64,000 nt of DNA from Dermatobacter hominis. GTDB taxonomy: Bacteria > Actinomycetota > Acidimicrobiia > Acidimicrobiales > Microtrichaceae. The position numbers and the translations under genes were made by a program. A model generated the notes under the pieces. It was not told where the DNA came from, did not search any database, and saw only the letters and a program-made list of their open reading frames with translations. The stretch's first letter is position 1. Each line of letters begins with the position of its first letter. Shown here piece after piece: positions 1-11,625 of the stretch. The stretch is from the NCBI RefSeq assembly GCF_020715685.1, contig NZ_CP085840.1:1364001-1428000 (forward strand), given 5' to 3'.

Positions 1-1815
1 CTGCGCCGGTTCTGGTCGCGACGGTTCCGCCGGCTGCTCGCGGCGTCGTGGCTGACGATGGGCCTCGTCGTCGTGATGGGCGCCCTGGGGGCCTGGGACG
101 AGTCGCAGCTGCGGGACCTCCGCGGCGACGTGCCGTGGGCGATCGTCGAGCTGGTCAACTGGCACTTCATCGCGCAGGGCACGAGCTACGGCGCATCGCA
201 GTCGCCGCCGTCGCCCCTCGAGCACTTCTGGAGCCTCGCGATCGAGCAGCAGTTCTACCTGCTGCTGCCGGTGCTGCTCATGGGCGTGCTTGCGATCGGG
301 CGCCGCCGGGGCGCGGCGGTCGGGTCCCGGCTGCGGACCGCCGCGCTCGTGCTCGCGGGGCTGGCCGTGGCCTCGGCCGTCGCCAACGGCGTGGTCGCCC
401 GGACCGCGATCGACCGTGCGTACTTCGGGACCGACACCCGGGCCGCTGAGCTGCTGATCGGCGTCCTGCTGGCGTTCGGGCTGCTCCGGCGCGTCCGGTT
501 CGACGGCGCCGCCCGCCGGGTGGCGGTCGCGGCCGGCGTCGCGGGCACGGCGGTGCTCCTCGTGCTCTTCCACGTCGCCGAGCTCACGAGCCCGTGGCTC
601 TACCCGTGGGGCCTGCTGCTCACCGCGGCGTGCACCGCCGGCCTCGTGGCGGCGTCGGTCCAGACCGGTCCCGTGTCGACGGTCCTGGCCGTGGCACCGG
701 TCGTCGCGCTCGGGCGGATCAGCTACGGCGTCTACCTCCTCCACTGGCCGGTGTTCCTGTGGCTGACACCGGCCCGCACCGGGCTCGACGGCGGGGGCGC
801 CGACACCGCGCTGCTGTTCGCGCTCCGCATCGGCGTGACGCTCGCGACGGCCGCGGCCATGTTCCGCTGGGTCGAGATGCCGGTCCGGACCGGCGGCCGG
901 ATCACGGCCCGGCAGGCCCGCGTGGCGATCCCCTGCGCAGCGGTGGTGCTGGTGCTCGGCGACCTGTGGGTGACGAGGGACCTGCCGCCGCCGCCCGACT
1001 ACCTCCAGCCGCGGGAGGCGGGCGACGTCGACGTGATGGAGGCGCCCACGACGACGACCACCACGGTCCCCACCACCCTGCCGGCCCCGACCGCGCCGGC
1101 CCCGACGCCAGCGCCGCCGCCGACCCCGCCGCCCCGGCACCCCACGCGCGTGCTGCTCGTGGGCGACAGCGTGGCGGCGAGCATGGAGGACTCGCTCGGC
1201 GCGGCGCTCAACGACCGCGGCATCTCGTTCGCCACCTCGGCGGCTCCGGGCTGCGGGGTGGTGACCGGCGACCCGGCCGACGCGCAGGGCAACGTGCTCA
1301 GCATCACGACCGCGTGCAACACCGCGATCCCCGACATCCAGCGCCGAGCCGTGCGGGAGGTGCGCCCCGACCTCGTCGTCGTGCTCTCGACGTGGGAGAC
1401 GGGCGATCGCGTCGTCGACGGCCGCTGGTACCAGGTGGGCACGCCCGAGACGGACGCGCTGCTGCGCCGGCTCTACGGCGAGAGCGTGCAGCGGCTGACC
1501 GCCGGCGGGGCCAGGGTGCTGCTGCTGACGATCCCCGACATCGTCGACGGGGCGACCAAGCAGGCGGACCCCGACGTGAACCGCCGCGCCGCGCTCGTCA
1601 ACCCGCTGCTCACCGACCTGGGCGCGACCGTGCCCGGCGTCGACACGCTCGGCTTCGACCGGATCGTCTGCCCGACCACGCCGTGCCCGACCCACGTCGA
1701 GGGCATCGAGCTGCGACCGCGCGACGGCCGGCACTTCGACGAGGCCCCGGGCCGGGCCTTCGTCACCCAGCGGCTCGCGGACCAGATCGCCGCGCTCGAC
1801 CTGAACGCCGTGTGA
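1..1815 (+). CDS. Membrane acyltransferase 3 with C-terminal SGNH domain (5' end outside window)
   Basis: The reading frame is open from base 1, so the gene starts upstream; 604 residues are visible. The N-terminal two-thirds is a multi-pass membrane acyltransferase-3 (OafA/YrhL type) region with several hydrophobic helices and the family-like segments FWSRRFRRLL and YLLHWPVFLWL. A Thr/Pro/Ala linker (about residues 350-378) leads to an SGNH-hydrolase-like domain with GDSVAAS (catalytic Ser) and DGRHFDE (Asp-x-x-His). Such two-domain proteins O-acetylate cell-surface polysaccharides or peptidoglycan: the membrane part moves the acyl group and the outer domain transfers it. The acceptor cannot be read from sequence. 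Compared with full-length relatives, roughly 100 N-terminal residues are missing. It is convergent with treS. Confidence 0.88.
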   Translation: MRRFWSRRFRRLLAASWLTMGLVVVMGALGAWDESQLRDLRGDVPWAIVELVNWHFIAQGTSYGASQSPPSPLEHFWSLAIEQQFYLLLPVLLMGVLAIGRRRGAAVGSRLRTAALVLAGLAVASAVANGVVARTAIDRAYFGTDTRAAELLIGVLLAFGLLRRVRFDGAARRVAVAAGVAGTAVLLVLFHVAELTSPWLYPWGLLLTAACTAGLVAASVQTGPVSTVLAVAPVVALGRISYGVYLLHWPVFLWLTPARTGLDGGGADTALLFALRIGVTLATAAAMFRWVEMPVRTGGRITARQARVAIPCAAVVLVLGDLWVTRDLPPPPDYLQPREAGDVDVMEAPTTTTTTVPTTLPAPTAPAPTPAPPPTPPPRHPTRVLLVGDSVAASMEDSLGAALNDRGISFATSAAPGCGVVTGDPADAQGNVLSITTACNTAIPDIQRRAVREVRPDLVVVLSTWETGDRVVDGRWYQVGTPETDALLRRLYGESVQRLTAGGARVLLLTIPDIVDGATKQADPDVNRRAALVNPLLTDLGATVPGVDTLGFDRIVCPTTPCPTHVEGIELRPRDGRHFDEAPGRAFVTQRLADQIAALDLNAV

Positions 1816-1831
1816 CCCCCCACCAGGACCC

Positions 1832-1881
1832 GTTCTGTGATGCTCGATGCGTCGGAACAGACGTGATGAGCATCACAGAAC
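1832..1881. terminator. Long inverted repeat between convergent genes
   Basis: Arms at 1832-1845 and 1868-1881 (GTTCTGTGATGCTC and its exact complement) form a perfect 14-bp stem with a 22-base loop. It lies in the 93-bp gap between the ends of the acyltransferase gene and treS, where a bidirectional terminator is expected. No U-tract follows, as in many high-GC genomes. The arm begins with GTTCTGT, a word shared with other hairpins in this window. Confidence 0.6.
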
Positions 1882-1908
1882 CGGAGTGGGGCGTCGGGCG
1901 GGGCGACG

Positions 1909-3597
<1,689 letters not shown>

Positions 3598-3758
3598 GTC
3601 CGACCCAGCGTATCGGCGGCACCTGCGCGCTCCCGCGCTCGGACCAGGGGTGCTGGCACCCCTGGGTGACACAGGTTTCCACCCTTCTGCCCCGGCGCGT
3701 TCGGGGGGAGGGTGGACCCCGACACCGTGCACTTCGATCTCAGGGAGGAGACCTGCGC

Positions 3759-4916
3759 ATGGGCACACATGGACAGCTGGGGACACATCGAGGTCGATCG
3801 CATCGACCGGGCACGGGACCAGGGGGGTCGCGATGGCGACGTCGCCTCGTCGGCACCGCCGCCGCGGTCGCAGCGACCGCCACGCTGGTGGTCGGCACCG
3901 GCACCGCGTCAGCGGGTGGCGGCTACGGCGGATCGGGCGGCGGCAAGGGACCGACCACGTTGGCAGAGGGGCTGATCGGACCGCTGCACCTCGACGTGCA
4001 GCGCGGCCACAAGGGTGCGGACGTCCTCGTCTCGCAGTCCTTCGCCGGCACGATCAGCAAGGTGCGGTCCGGCGGATCGGTCACCGATCTGGTCACCGAG
4101 CCCGGCGGCTTCACCGGCGGGGTCGCCGGTGGCCCGTTCGGCACGCTGCTCTACCTGAGCAACGGCGAGCAGGGTGCGTTCCTCAAGCTTCGCCTGCCGG
4201 GCGGGCAGACGGTCGACCTCGCCGACCTCGGCACCTACGAGGCGACGAAGAACCCCGACCAGGTGAACACCTACGGCCTGCAGGGCGCCTCGCCGGAGTG
4301 CCTCGCCCAGCTGCCGCCGGACGTGCCGGGGCTCGCCCCGTACAAGGGTGACGTCAACCCGAACCCGTACGAGCTCGCGGTCACGCCGTGGGGCGCGTAC
4401 GTCGCCGACGCCGGCGGCAACACGATCCTGTTCGTCGAGTGGTCGGGCAAGATCCGGACCGTGTCGGTGCTGCCGCCGCGGCCCGAGGTGGTCACCGCCG
4501 AGGCGGCCGCGGGCGCCGGCCTGCCCGAGTGCGCGGTGGGGCTCACGTTCAACTTCGAGCCCGTGCCCACCGACGTCGAGTTCGGCCCCGGCGGGCTGTA
4601 CGTCTCGTCGCTGCCCGGCGGCCCCGAGGACGCGAGCCTCGGCGCACGGGGCGGCGTGTTCAAGGTCGACCCCCGCAACGGTCGGGCGACCCTGATCGGC
4701 ACCGGGTTCCTCGGCGCCACCAACCTGGCCGTGGCACCGAACGGGACCGTGTACGTCGCGGAGCTGTTCGGCGGCAAGATCTCGAAGCTCGTCAAGGGCG
4801 GTCCCCGCACCGTCCTCGAGGTCACCGAACCGGCCGGGCTCGAGTGGTCGAACGGCCGGCTCTACGCCACGACCGACGTCAACACGTCGGGGAAGGTCAT
4901 CACCTTCCGGCCCTGA
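3759..4916 (+). CDS. Secreted ScyD/ScyE-family beta-propeller protein
   Basis: The predicted protein has 385 residues. A signal peptide is clear: a basic stretch near residues 26-29 (RWRRR), a hydrophobic core to about residue 48 and an AxA site (ASA, about 50-52). The mature part starts with a Gly-rich stretch and continues as repeated beta-blades typical of ScyD/ScyE and NHL/SMP-30-like propellers (for example PYELAVTPWGAYVADAGGN, then TNLAVAPNGTVYVAELFGG). The ATG at 3759 was chosen because AGGGAGGAG lies 8 bases upstream and the signal peptide starts there. In cyanobacteria ScyD/ScyE belong to scytonemin clusters, but the fold is widespread and no scytonemin genes are present, so the function is unknown. 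It sits on the plus strand between treS and glgE. Confidence 0.8.
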   Translation: MGTHGQLGTHRGRSHRPGTGPGGSRWRRRLVGTAAAVAATATLVVGTGTASAGGGYGGSGGGKGPTTLAEGLIGPLHLDVQRGHKGADVLVSQSFAGTISKVRSGGSVTDLVTEPGGFTGGVAGGPFGTLLYLSNGEQGAFLKLRLPGGQTVDLADLGTYEATKNPDQVNTYGLQGASPECLAQLPPDVPGLAPYKGDVNPNPYELAVTPWGAYVADAGGNTILFVEWSGKIRTVSVLPPRPEVVTAEAAAGAGLPECAVGLTFNFEPVPTDVEFGPGGLYVSSLPGGPEDASLGARGGVFKVDPRNGRATLIGTGFLGATNLAVAPNGTVYVAELFGGKISKLVKGGPRTVLEVTEPAGLEWSNGRLYATTDVNTSGKVITFRP

Positions 4917-4941
4917 CCGGTCCTCGCACCGACGCACGGAC

Positions 4942-4975
4942 GTCGCCCGCTCCCCGTCCCCGGGGGGCGGGCGAC
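4942..4975. terminator. GC-rich hairpin between convergent genes
   Basis: Arms 4942-4955 and 4962-4975 form a 14-bp stem (GTCGCCCGC core plus a CCCC/GGGG extension, one G-T pair) with a 6-base loop. It lies 26 bases past the propeller gene stop and about 70 bases past the end of glgE, and probably serves both strands. The remaining gap to 5044 carries two copies of CGGTCGTCGACGGGC, at about 4990 and 5026. Confidence 0.65.
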
Positions 4976-5044
4976 GCCGCGTCGCGGGTCGGGCGGTCGT
5001 CGACGGGCCGGTCGTTCGTCGGGTCGGTCGTCGACGGGCTGGCG

Positions 5045-7087
5045 TCAGTCCCGGACGACGGCCAGCACGTGACCCGGGCGCTCGACCGGGTCGAGCAGCA
5101 CGTAGTTGGCCGGTCCGCCCCACGTGTAGGTGGTGCCGTCCAGCTCGTCGCGCACCTGGTACGGGACGCCGTCGGCCAGACCGAGCGCGCCGAGGTCGAG
5201 GTGCACGGTCGCCTCGCGCGCCTCGTACGGGTTGACGTTGACCACGCACACGACGGTGTCGGCCGGCTCGCCGTCGTCGGTCGCAGGCCGGTGGTGCGAG
5301 TAGACGAGCAGGTCGTCGTTGTCCACGTCGTGGAACCGCATCGAGCCGATCCGGTGCAGCGACGGGTGCGCCCGCCGGATCCGGTTGAGCCGCGCGAGGA
5401 ACGGCATCAGCGAGTCGGGCCGGTCCCAGTCGCGCCGCTTGATCTCGTACTTCTCCGAGTCGAGGTACTCCTCGTTTGTGTCCGACGCCGGCCGGTTCTC
5501 GTAGAGCTCGTAGCCGGAGTAGACGCCCCAGCTCGGCGACATCGTCGCCGCGAGGAGGGCCCTGAGGCGGAAGGCGGCGGGCGGCCCGTCGCGCAGCGGC
5601 CCGGACAGGATGTCGGGGGTGTTGGGCCAGAAGTTCGGGCGGAAGTACCCCGATGCCGGGCCGTGCGCGAGCTCCTCGCCGTACTCCCGCAGCTCCCACG
5701 CCGCGGTCCGCCAGGTGAAGTACGTGTAGCTCTGCTGGAACCCGACCTCGGCGAGCGTGTGCATCATCGCCGGCAGCGTGAACGCCTCGGCCAGCAGCAC
5801 CAGGTCGGGCCACCGCTCCAGCAGCTCCGGGATGACCCAGGCCCAGAACGCGACCGGCTTGGTGTGCGGGTTGTCGACCCTGAACGTGCGGATGCCGCGC
5901 TCGGCCCAGAACTCGAACACCCCGCGGCACGCCTCCCACAGCGCGACGCGGTCCTCCTCGCGATCGGGCCAGAAGTTGATCGGGTAGATGTCCTGGTACT
6001 TCTTCGGCGGGTTCTCGGCGAAGCGGATCGAGCCGTCGGGGAGCTGCGTGAACCACTCCGGGTGGTCCCGGGCCCAGGGGTGGTCGGGGCTGCACTGGAA
6101 CGCGATGTCGAGCGCGACCTCGACGCCGAGCTCCGCGGCGCGGGCGACGAACCGGTCGATGTCGTCGAACGTGCCCAGGTCGGGGTGCAGCGAGGTGTGG
6201 CCGCCCTCGTCGGAGCGCTCCGAGGCGAGGCCGATGGCCCACGGGCTGCCCACGTCGTCGGGCCCGGCGACGAGCGTGTTGTTCCGGCCCTTGCGGTTGG
6301 TCACCCCGATCGGGTGCACCGGGGGGAGGTACAGCACGTCGAAGCCCGCGGCGGCGACCGCCTCAAGCCGGTCCCAGATCCGGGAGCCCTCGACGAAGCC
6401 GCCCTCGGACCGGGGGAACAGCTCGTACCAGCTGCCGTACACGGCCCGCTCGCGGTCGACGCGCAGCGGCAGCCGCTCGGAGCTCGTCAGCTCGACGGGG
6501 TCGGGCACGCCCGCCAGCAGCGCGGCGACCGCGTCGTCGAGCCCGGCGGCCAGCCGGACCTGGTCGGAGCAGGTCGTCGAGCGCAGGCCGTCGACCGCGT
6601 CCTGCAGCCGCGGCCGGGACCCCTTCGGCACCTCGGGGAGGAGCGCCTCGATCGCACGGGCGCCGACCTCGAACTCGAGCGTGAGGTCCTGGCCCGCCGC
6701 GGCCCGCTCGCGCAGGTCCCGACGCCAGGTGGCGAACCGGTCGAGCCACGCCTGCACCTCGATCTCGTAGCGGCCCGGCGCGTCGACGACGATCGTCGCG
6801 TCCCAGCGCCCGCTGCCGTCCTGGCGGTCCCGCAGCGGCGCGGTCGACCACGCCTCCGCCTTGGCCCCCTTGCCCGCCTTCCCGCCGTCCGCGCCGCCGG
6901 GACCGACCCGCCGCCAGCGGACGCGGCCGGCGAGCACGCCGTGGCCGTCGCGGACGAGCGTGACCGAGACCGTGACCGGGTCACCCTCGACGGCGCGCGC
7001 CGGGTACCCGCCGGGTGTGCGAGGCGCCAGCTCCCGGAACGTGATGCGACCGGTCGTGGCGGGGCCGGGGGACGTGGAGCGCGGCAT
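5045..7087 (-). CDS. glgE: Alpha-1,4-glucan:maltose-1-phosphate maltosyltransferase GlgE
   Basis: A GH13_3 enzyme of 680 residues that adds maltosyl units from maltose-1-phosphate to alpha-1,4-glucan. The N-terminal beta-rich domain (about 1-130) and helical region are followed by the catalytic barrel. Visible motifs are ALDIAFQCSPDHPW, nucleophile Asp405 in TFRVDNPHTKP, acid/base Glu434 in LLAEAFT and the FRPNFWPNTPDIL segment; a short all-beta C-terminal domain ends the protein. The ATG at 7087 is used because GGAG precedes it by 6 bases and family similarity begins soon after (ITFRELAP); an in-frame start at 7147 is less likely. A nearby TreS supplies the maltose branch, and the unseen maltokinase would provide the substrate. 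Confidence 0.93.
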   Translation of the reverse strand: MPRSTSPGPATTGRITFRELAPRTPGGYPARAVEGDPVTVSVTLVRDGHGVLAGRVRWRRVGPGGADGGKAGKGAKAEAWSTAPLRDRQDGSGRWDATIVVDAPGRYEIEVQAWLDRFATWRRDLRERAAAGQDLTLEFEVGARAIEALLPEVPKGSRPRLQDAVDGLRSTTCSDQVRLAAGLDDAVAALLAGVPDPVELTSSERLPLRVDRERAVYGSWYELFPRSEGGFVEGSRIWDRLEAVAAAGFDVLYLPPVHPIGVTNRKGRNNTLVAGPDDVGSPWAIGLASERSDEGGHTSLHPDLGTFDDIDRFVARAAELGVEVALDIAFQCSPDHPWARDHPEWFTQLPDGSIRFAENPPKKYQDIYPINFWPDREEDRVALWEACRGVFEFWAERGIRTFRVDNPHTKPVAFWAWVIPELLERWPDLVLLAEAFTLPAMMHTLAEVGFQQSYTYFTWRTAAWELREYGEELAHGPASGYFRPNFWPNTPDILSGPLRDGPPAAFRLRALLAATMSPSWGVYSGYELYENRPASDTNEEYLDSEKYEIKRRDWDRPDSLMPFLARLNRIRRAHPSLHRIGSMRFHDVDNDDLLVYSHHRPATDDGEPADTVVCVVNVNPYEAREATVHLDLGALGLADGVPYQVRDELDGTTYTWGGPANYVLLDPVERPGHVLAVVRD

Positions 7088-7163
7088 CGGGTCTCCGTTC
7101 CGGTGGGGGGGGTGGTTCGGGGGCGATCGGCGGACCGGCTCGCCCACCGGCTCGGCAGGACGG

Positions 7164-8813
7164 TCAGCGCCGCCGCACGGCCATGTCGAACCTACCCGTG
7201 GCCCAGGGCAGATCAGCAGTGGAGATCCAGATCCCGCTGATCGAGAAGACGCGCACGCCCAGCACGGTGGGACGGCCCAGCACCATGAACGTGCGATCCA
7301 CGCCGCTCTCGGGGTCGGTGATCGTGATCTGCCCCGACACCGACTCGCCGCCCGACGACCGGAGGTCGACCTCCATCACGGCGCCGCCGTCGACCAGCCG
7401 CCCCTTCAGCCGGCCGCCGTCGCCCTCGGTGTCGGTCAGCTGGCCCTGGACCGTCGGGTCGAGCACGAACGAGTGGTTGAACTCGATCGGGCCCCGCAGG
7501 TCGACGTCGAGGTAGACGTCCTGCACCAGCGGGCGCACGAGCGGCGCCACCGTCGACGCGTCCGGGCCGGGGCGGGTCCGCCCCGAGTCGGGGTTGAGGA
7601 AGGTGATCGTGCCGTCGCACTCGACCCGACCGGCGTCGCGGCGGCACGGGGCGAGCGTGATCCACCGGCCCTCGGTGGTCCACCCCGGCGGGGCGACGCC
7701 GAAGGTGGCCGTGTCGGGGGTGCCGGCCGGCGTGATGTCCAGCGCCTTGCCGCCCTTCGACGAGATCAGCATCAGCCGGGAGCAGTCCCGCCCGGCGCCG
7801 TACACGATGCGGGTGCCGTCCGGCGACACGGCCGGCGCGCAGATCGTGTCGTCGGTGACGAGCGTGGTCCGGTCGAGCGTGTCGGTCGAGATGCGGACGA
7901 GCTCCCGGCGGCCCTTGGCCGGGCCGACGGCCACGATGAAGCGCCCGTCGGGGGCGAAGGCCGGGTCGTCGGCGGAGAAGTAGGTCGGCGTCTCGGTGCC
8001 CGACGTGGCGGCCACGAGCGTGTAGCGCTGCGTCGTGCCGGGGATGACCGACTCCAGCACGAGCAGGTCGTCGGCCGGCGACCAGGTGATCCCGACGTAG
8101 GAGCGCAGCGACGGATCGCCGAGGCGCGTCACCGCCTCGCCCGCCCGGGACACGATCTTGACGACGTTGCCGAGGACGCCGGTGGGCAGCGGGGCGGGGA
8201 ACGAGTTCGGGTCCTGCAGCGGCGGGCGCGCCGCCGAGCGGGGCGCCGCCATGTCCTGCGTCCCGACCGCGAGGTAGGCGATCGTCGTGCCGGTCGCGTC
8301 CCACGCCAGCGACGGGTCCCGGCCGAGCGAGCTCGTGACCGCGTCGGTCGCGAGCACGGTCGGCGGGCCGCCGTCGATCGGCACGGTCACGAGCGACCCG
8401 TCGGAGCGGACGAAGGCGACGAGGTCGGCGGTCGGCGCGATCGCGACGGCCGACTGGCCGCCGCGGCCGATCGCCGCGCCCTGGGCCACCTCGACCGGCG
8501 CGGCATCGCCCTGCCCGATCCACACCCGTCCGTCGGCGGTGACGTACGCGACCTGGCCCGACGGCTCGGCGTTGCTCGCGTCGGGCCGGCCGGTGGCGGA
8601 CCCGTCGGGGATCGTGGTCGTCGACGGATCGACCCCCTGCAGGTCGACGTCGACCCCCCGATCCGCAGCACCGAGGCCCTCCTGGGCCCGGGCCGGCTCG
8701 GCGGCGAGCGAGCCGAGGACGGCGAGCGCCACCACCGCCACGAGCGCGACCACCGGCGCGGCGCGACGGGTGCGCGGGTGCCCTGCAGGCGCGGGTCGGG
8801 GGCGAGGTGACAT
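7164..8813 (-). CDS. Secreted PD40/WD40-like beta-propeller protein of unknown function
   Basis: The predicted protein has 549 residues. An Arg/Pro-rich start is followed by a hydrophobic signal sequence ending in ARAQ (about residue 43). The middle part consists of PD40-type propeller blades of the TolB kind, for example DLVAFVRSDGSLVTVP, DPAFAPDGRFIVAVGP and APAVSPDGTRIVYG. The last 120 or so residues form a separate beta-rich region. Two Cys pairs fit an exported protein. Blades of this type bind proteins or glycans, but no catalytic residues are evident and no function is assigned. The ATG at 8813 was chosen because it opens the signal peptide. It is divergent from glgP, with a 158-bp shared upstream region. 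Confidence 0.72.
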   Translation of the reverse strand: MSPRPRPAPAGHPRTRRAAPVVALVAVVALAVLGSLAAEPARAQEGLGAADRGVDVDLQGVDPSTTTIPDGSATGRPDASNAEPSGQVAYVTADGRVWIGQGDAAPVEVAQGAAIGRGGQSAVAIAPTADLVAFVRSDGSLVTVPIDGGPPTVLATDAVTSSLGRDPSLAWDATGTTIAYLAVGTQDMAAPRSAARPPLQDPNSFPAPLPTGVLGNVVKIVSRAGEAVTRLGDPSLRSYVGITWSPADDLLVLESVIPGTTQRYTLVAATSGTETPTYFSADDPAFAPDGRFIVAVGPAKGRRELVRISTDTLDRTTLVTDDTICAPAVSPDGTRIVYGAGRDCSRLMLISSKGGKALDITPAGTPDTATFGVAPPGWTTEGRWITLAPCRRDAGRVECDGTITFLNPDSGRTRPGPDASTVAPLVRPLVQDVYLDVDLRGPIEFNHSFVLDPTVQGQLTDTEGDGGRLKGRLVDGGAVMEVDLRSSGGESVSGQITITDPESGVDRTFMVLGRPTVLGVRVFSISGIWISTADLPWATGRFDMAVRRR

Positions 8814-8971
8814 GCGGTGACCCAGGGTACCGGGGGCGCTGCAGCGGTCTCCCCCGGGCCCCGGCAGCGGTCTCAGCATCGGCCACGGACGGGGCCGCGA
8901 GCCGTGAACGTCATGTGAAACGGCCCTCACCCCCGACGGAGGGCGCGGGGACCCGCACTACCCTCCCCCGC

Positions 8972-11578
8972 GTGAAAGCGCTGCGTTCCTTCACCGTCCG
9001 GCCGCGCCTGCCGGAGGTCCTCGCCCCCCTCGATCGGCTGGCCAGCAACCTCCGCTGGTCCTGGGACCGACCGACCCGGGAGCTGTTCACGAGCATCGAC
9101 CCCCGCATCTGGGACGAGGGCGGCCACGACCCCCGCCGCGTCCTGGCCGAGGTGACGCCCGCCCGCCTCGACGAGCTCGCCGCCGATCCCGCCTTCCTCG
9201 AGAAGCTGACCTCGGTGACCGCGGCGCTCGACGCCTACGGCTCGCTCCCCCGCTGGTTCCAGCAGGGCCTCGCCGACGGGCGCATCCCGACCGTCGGCGG
9301 CGAGTCCGCGCTCGACGGCGGCGTCGTCGCCTACTTCTCGCCGGAGTTCGGCATCACCGAGGCGGTGCCGCAGTACTCGGGCGGCCTCGGCGTCCTGGCC
9401 GGCGACCACCTCAAGGCCTCGTCGGACCTCGGCGTGCCGCTCGTCGCCATCGGCCTGTTCTACCGACACGGCTACTTCCGCCAGTCGCTGACCGTCGACG
9501 GCTGGCAGCAGGAGCGGTTCCCCGACCTCGACCCGTACGCGATGGCGCTCGACCTGTGCGACGGCGTGCGCATCTCGGTCGACCTCGCCGACCAGACGCT
9601 CGTCGCGCAGGTGTGGCGGGCGACGATCGGCCGGACGCCGCTCTACCTGCTCGACGCCGACATCGAGGAGAACCCGCACGACCTGCAGCTGGTCACCGAC
9701 CGCCTCTACGGCGGCGACGTCGAGCACCGGCTGCGCCAGGAGATCCTGCTCGGCATCGGGGGCGTCCGCGCCCTCGAGGCGCTCGGGGTCCCGGCCCACG
9801 TCTTCCACACGAACGAGGGCCACGCCGGCTTCCTCGGCCTCGAGCGGATCCGGACGCTCATGCAGCGCGACGGGCTCACCTTCCCGCAGGCGCTCGAGGC
9901 GGTGCGCGCCGGTGCGGTCTTCACCACGCACACGCCGGTGCCGGCCGGCATCGACCAGTTCCCCCGTGAGCTCATCGAGCGCTACTTCTCCGGGTGGGCC
10001 GCCGAGTGCGGCATCGGGCTGGACGACCTGATGGCGCTCGGGCACCGCCCGCAGGACGAACCCGACGACCGCTTCAACATGGCGGTCATGGGCATGCGCC
10101 TGGCCGAGCGCCGCAACGGCGTGTCCGCGCTGCACGGCGAGGTCAGCCGCGAGATGTTCCACGACCTGTGGCCCGGCGTCCCCGAGGCCGAGACCCCCGT
10201 CGGCCACATCACCAACGGCGTGCACGGCTCGACGTGGGTCTCGCCCGAGATGTCGGAGCTGTTCGACGACCAGGTCGGCAGCGACTGGCAGTGGGCCGAC
10301 CAGGCGGCGTGGGACGCGATCACGTCGGTCGACGACGACCGGCTGTGGCAGGCCCACCGCGCCGCCAAGGTCCGGCTCGTCGAGCACGTGCGCGAGCGGC
10401 TCCGGGGCTCCGGCCTGTCGCTCGGACGGTCGCCGTCCGAGATGGCCTGGGTCGACGACGCGCTCGACCCCGACGCCCTCACGATCTGCTTCGCCCGCCG
10501 GTTCGCCACCTACAAGCGGGCCGCGCTCCTGCTGAGCCAGTCCGACCGCCTCCGGGCCCTGCTGGCCGACGCCGAGCGGCCGATCCAGTTCGTGTTCGCC
10601 GGCAAGGCGCACCCCGCCGACGACAACGGCAAGGAGCTCATCCGCCAGATCGTCGCCTTCTCCCACGACCTCGACGTCCGGACGAGCTTCGTCTTCGTCG
10701 AGGACTACGACATGGCGCTCGCCCGCTCGCTCGTGCAGGGCGCCGACATCTGGCTCAACACCCCGGTGCGGCCGATGGAGGCCTCGGGCACGAGCGGCAT
10801 GAAGGCCGTGATGAACGGTGCGATGCACTGCTCGGTGCTCGACGGCTGGTGGGCCGAGTGCTTCCGGGGCGGCTCGCCCCAGGGCGGCGGGTCGAGCGGG
10901 GTCGACGGCCCGAACGGGTGGGCGATCTCGTCCGCCGAGGCGGTCGAGGACGAGTCCCGCCGGGCCGAGCTCGAGGCCAACAGCCTGTTCGACATCCTCG
11001 AGACCCAGATCGTGCCGACCTACCACTCCGGTGCCGACGGCTCCGCCCCCAGGGCGTGGGTGGCGATCATGAAGGAGTCGCTGCGCACGCTGGCGCCGTT
11101 CGTCAGCGCCCACCGGATGGTGCGCGACTACGTCGACGGCCTCTACGTGCCCGCCGCCGCACGAGCGGACGAGCTGTCGGCCGACCACCACCGCGGCGCC
11201 AAGGAGCTGGCGGCGTTCCGCTCGCGCCTCGACGCGTCGTGGCACCAGGTCCACGTGGACGACGTCGACGTCGACGACGCCATCGCCGACCTCGGCGGCA
11301 CCCGCCGCGTGACCGCCAAGGTCGCGCTCGGCGAGCTGGAGCCGGACGAGGTCGAGGTCCAGCTCGTCGCCGGCCGCGTCGGCCAGTCCGGCGAGCTCGA
11401 GGACCCGATCGTCGTGGCGATGTCCGACGAGGGGCCGACCGACGACGCGCACCGCACGTTCGCCGGCGAGGCGCCGATCGTCGTCGCCGGGCGGATGGGC
11501 GTGACCGTCCGCGTCGTGCCCTGCAGCGGGCTGGTCGACGACCCGCTGGAGCTGGGCCACGTCGCCTGGGCCGGCTGA
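8972..11578 (+). CDS. glgP: Alpha-glucan (glycogen) phosphorylase
   Basis: An 868-residue GT35 enzyme of the actinobacterial type that releases glucose-1-phosphate from alpha-glucan using pyridoxal phosphate. The N-terminal DUF3417 region includes RLASNLRWSW. Family motifs include YFSPEFGI, QYSGGLGVLAGDHLK and FHTNEGHAGF, and the PLP lysine is Lys611 in EASGTSGMKAVMNG. The GTG start at 8972 gives MKALRSFTVRPRLP, which matches the N-terminus of mycobacterial relatives; the frame is open upstream to 8807 but that part shows no similarity. With TreS and GlgE it gives both synthesis and breakdown of storage glucan in one neighbourhood. Confidence 0.93.
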   Translation: MKALRSFTVRPRLPEVLAPLDRLASNLRWSWDRPTRELFTSIDPRIWDEGGHDPRRVLAEVTPARLDELAADPAFLEKLTSVTAALDAYGSLPRWFQQGLADGRIPTVGGESALDGGVVAYFSPEFGITEAVPQYSGGLGVLAGDHLKASSDLGVPLVAIGLFYRHGYFRQSLTVDGWQQERFPDLDPYAMALDLCDGVRISVDLADQTLVAQVWRATIGRTPLYLLDADIEENPHDLQLVTDRLYGGDVEHRLRQEILLGIGGVRALEALGVPAHVFHTNEGHAGFLGLERIRTLMQRDGLTFPQALEAVRAGAVFTTHTPVPAGIDQFPRELIERYFSGWAAECGIGLDDLMALGHRPQDEPDDRFNMAVMGMRLAERRNGVSALHGEVSREMFHDLWPGVPEAETPVGHITNGVHGSTWVSPEMSELFDDQVGSDWQWADQAAWDAITSVDDDRLWQAHRAAKVRLVEHVRERLRGSGLSLGRSPSEMAWVDDALDPDALTICFARRFATYKRAALLLSQSDRLRALLADAERPIQFVFAGKAHPADDNGKELIRQIVAFSHDLDVRTSFVFVEDYDMALARSLVQGADIWLNTPVRPMEASGTSGMKAVMNGAMHCSVLDGWWAECFRGGSPQGGGSSGVDGPNGWAISSAEAVEDESRRAELEANSLFDILETQIVPTYHSGADGSAPRAWVAIMKESLRTLAPFVSAHRMVRDYVDGLYVPAAARADELSADHHRGAKELAAFRSRLDASWHQVHVDDVDVDDAIADLGGTRRVTAKVALGELEPDEVEVQLVAGRVGQSGELEDPIVVAMSDEGPTDDAHRTFAGEAPIVVAGRMGVTVRVVPCSGLVDDPLELGHVAWAG

Positions 11579-11625
11579 CGCCGGCGCGACACCGCGGCGA
11601 GGCGCGGCACCTCCGCTCCCCGCCG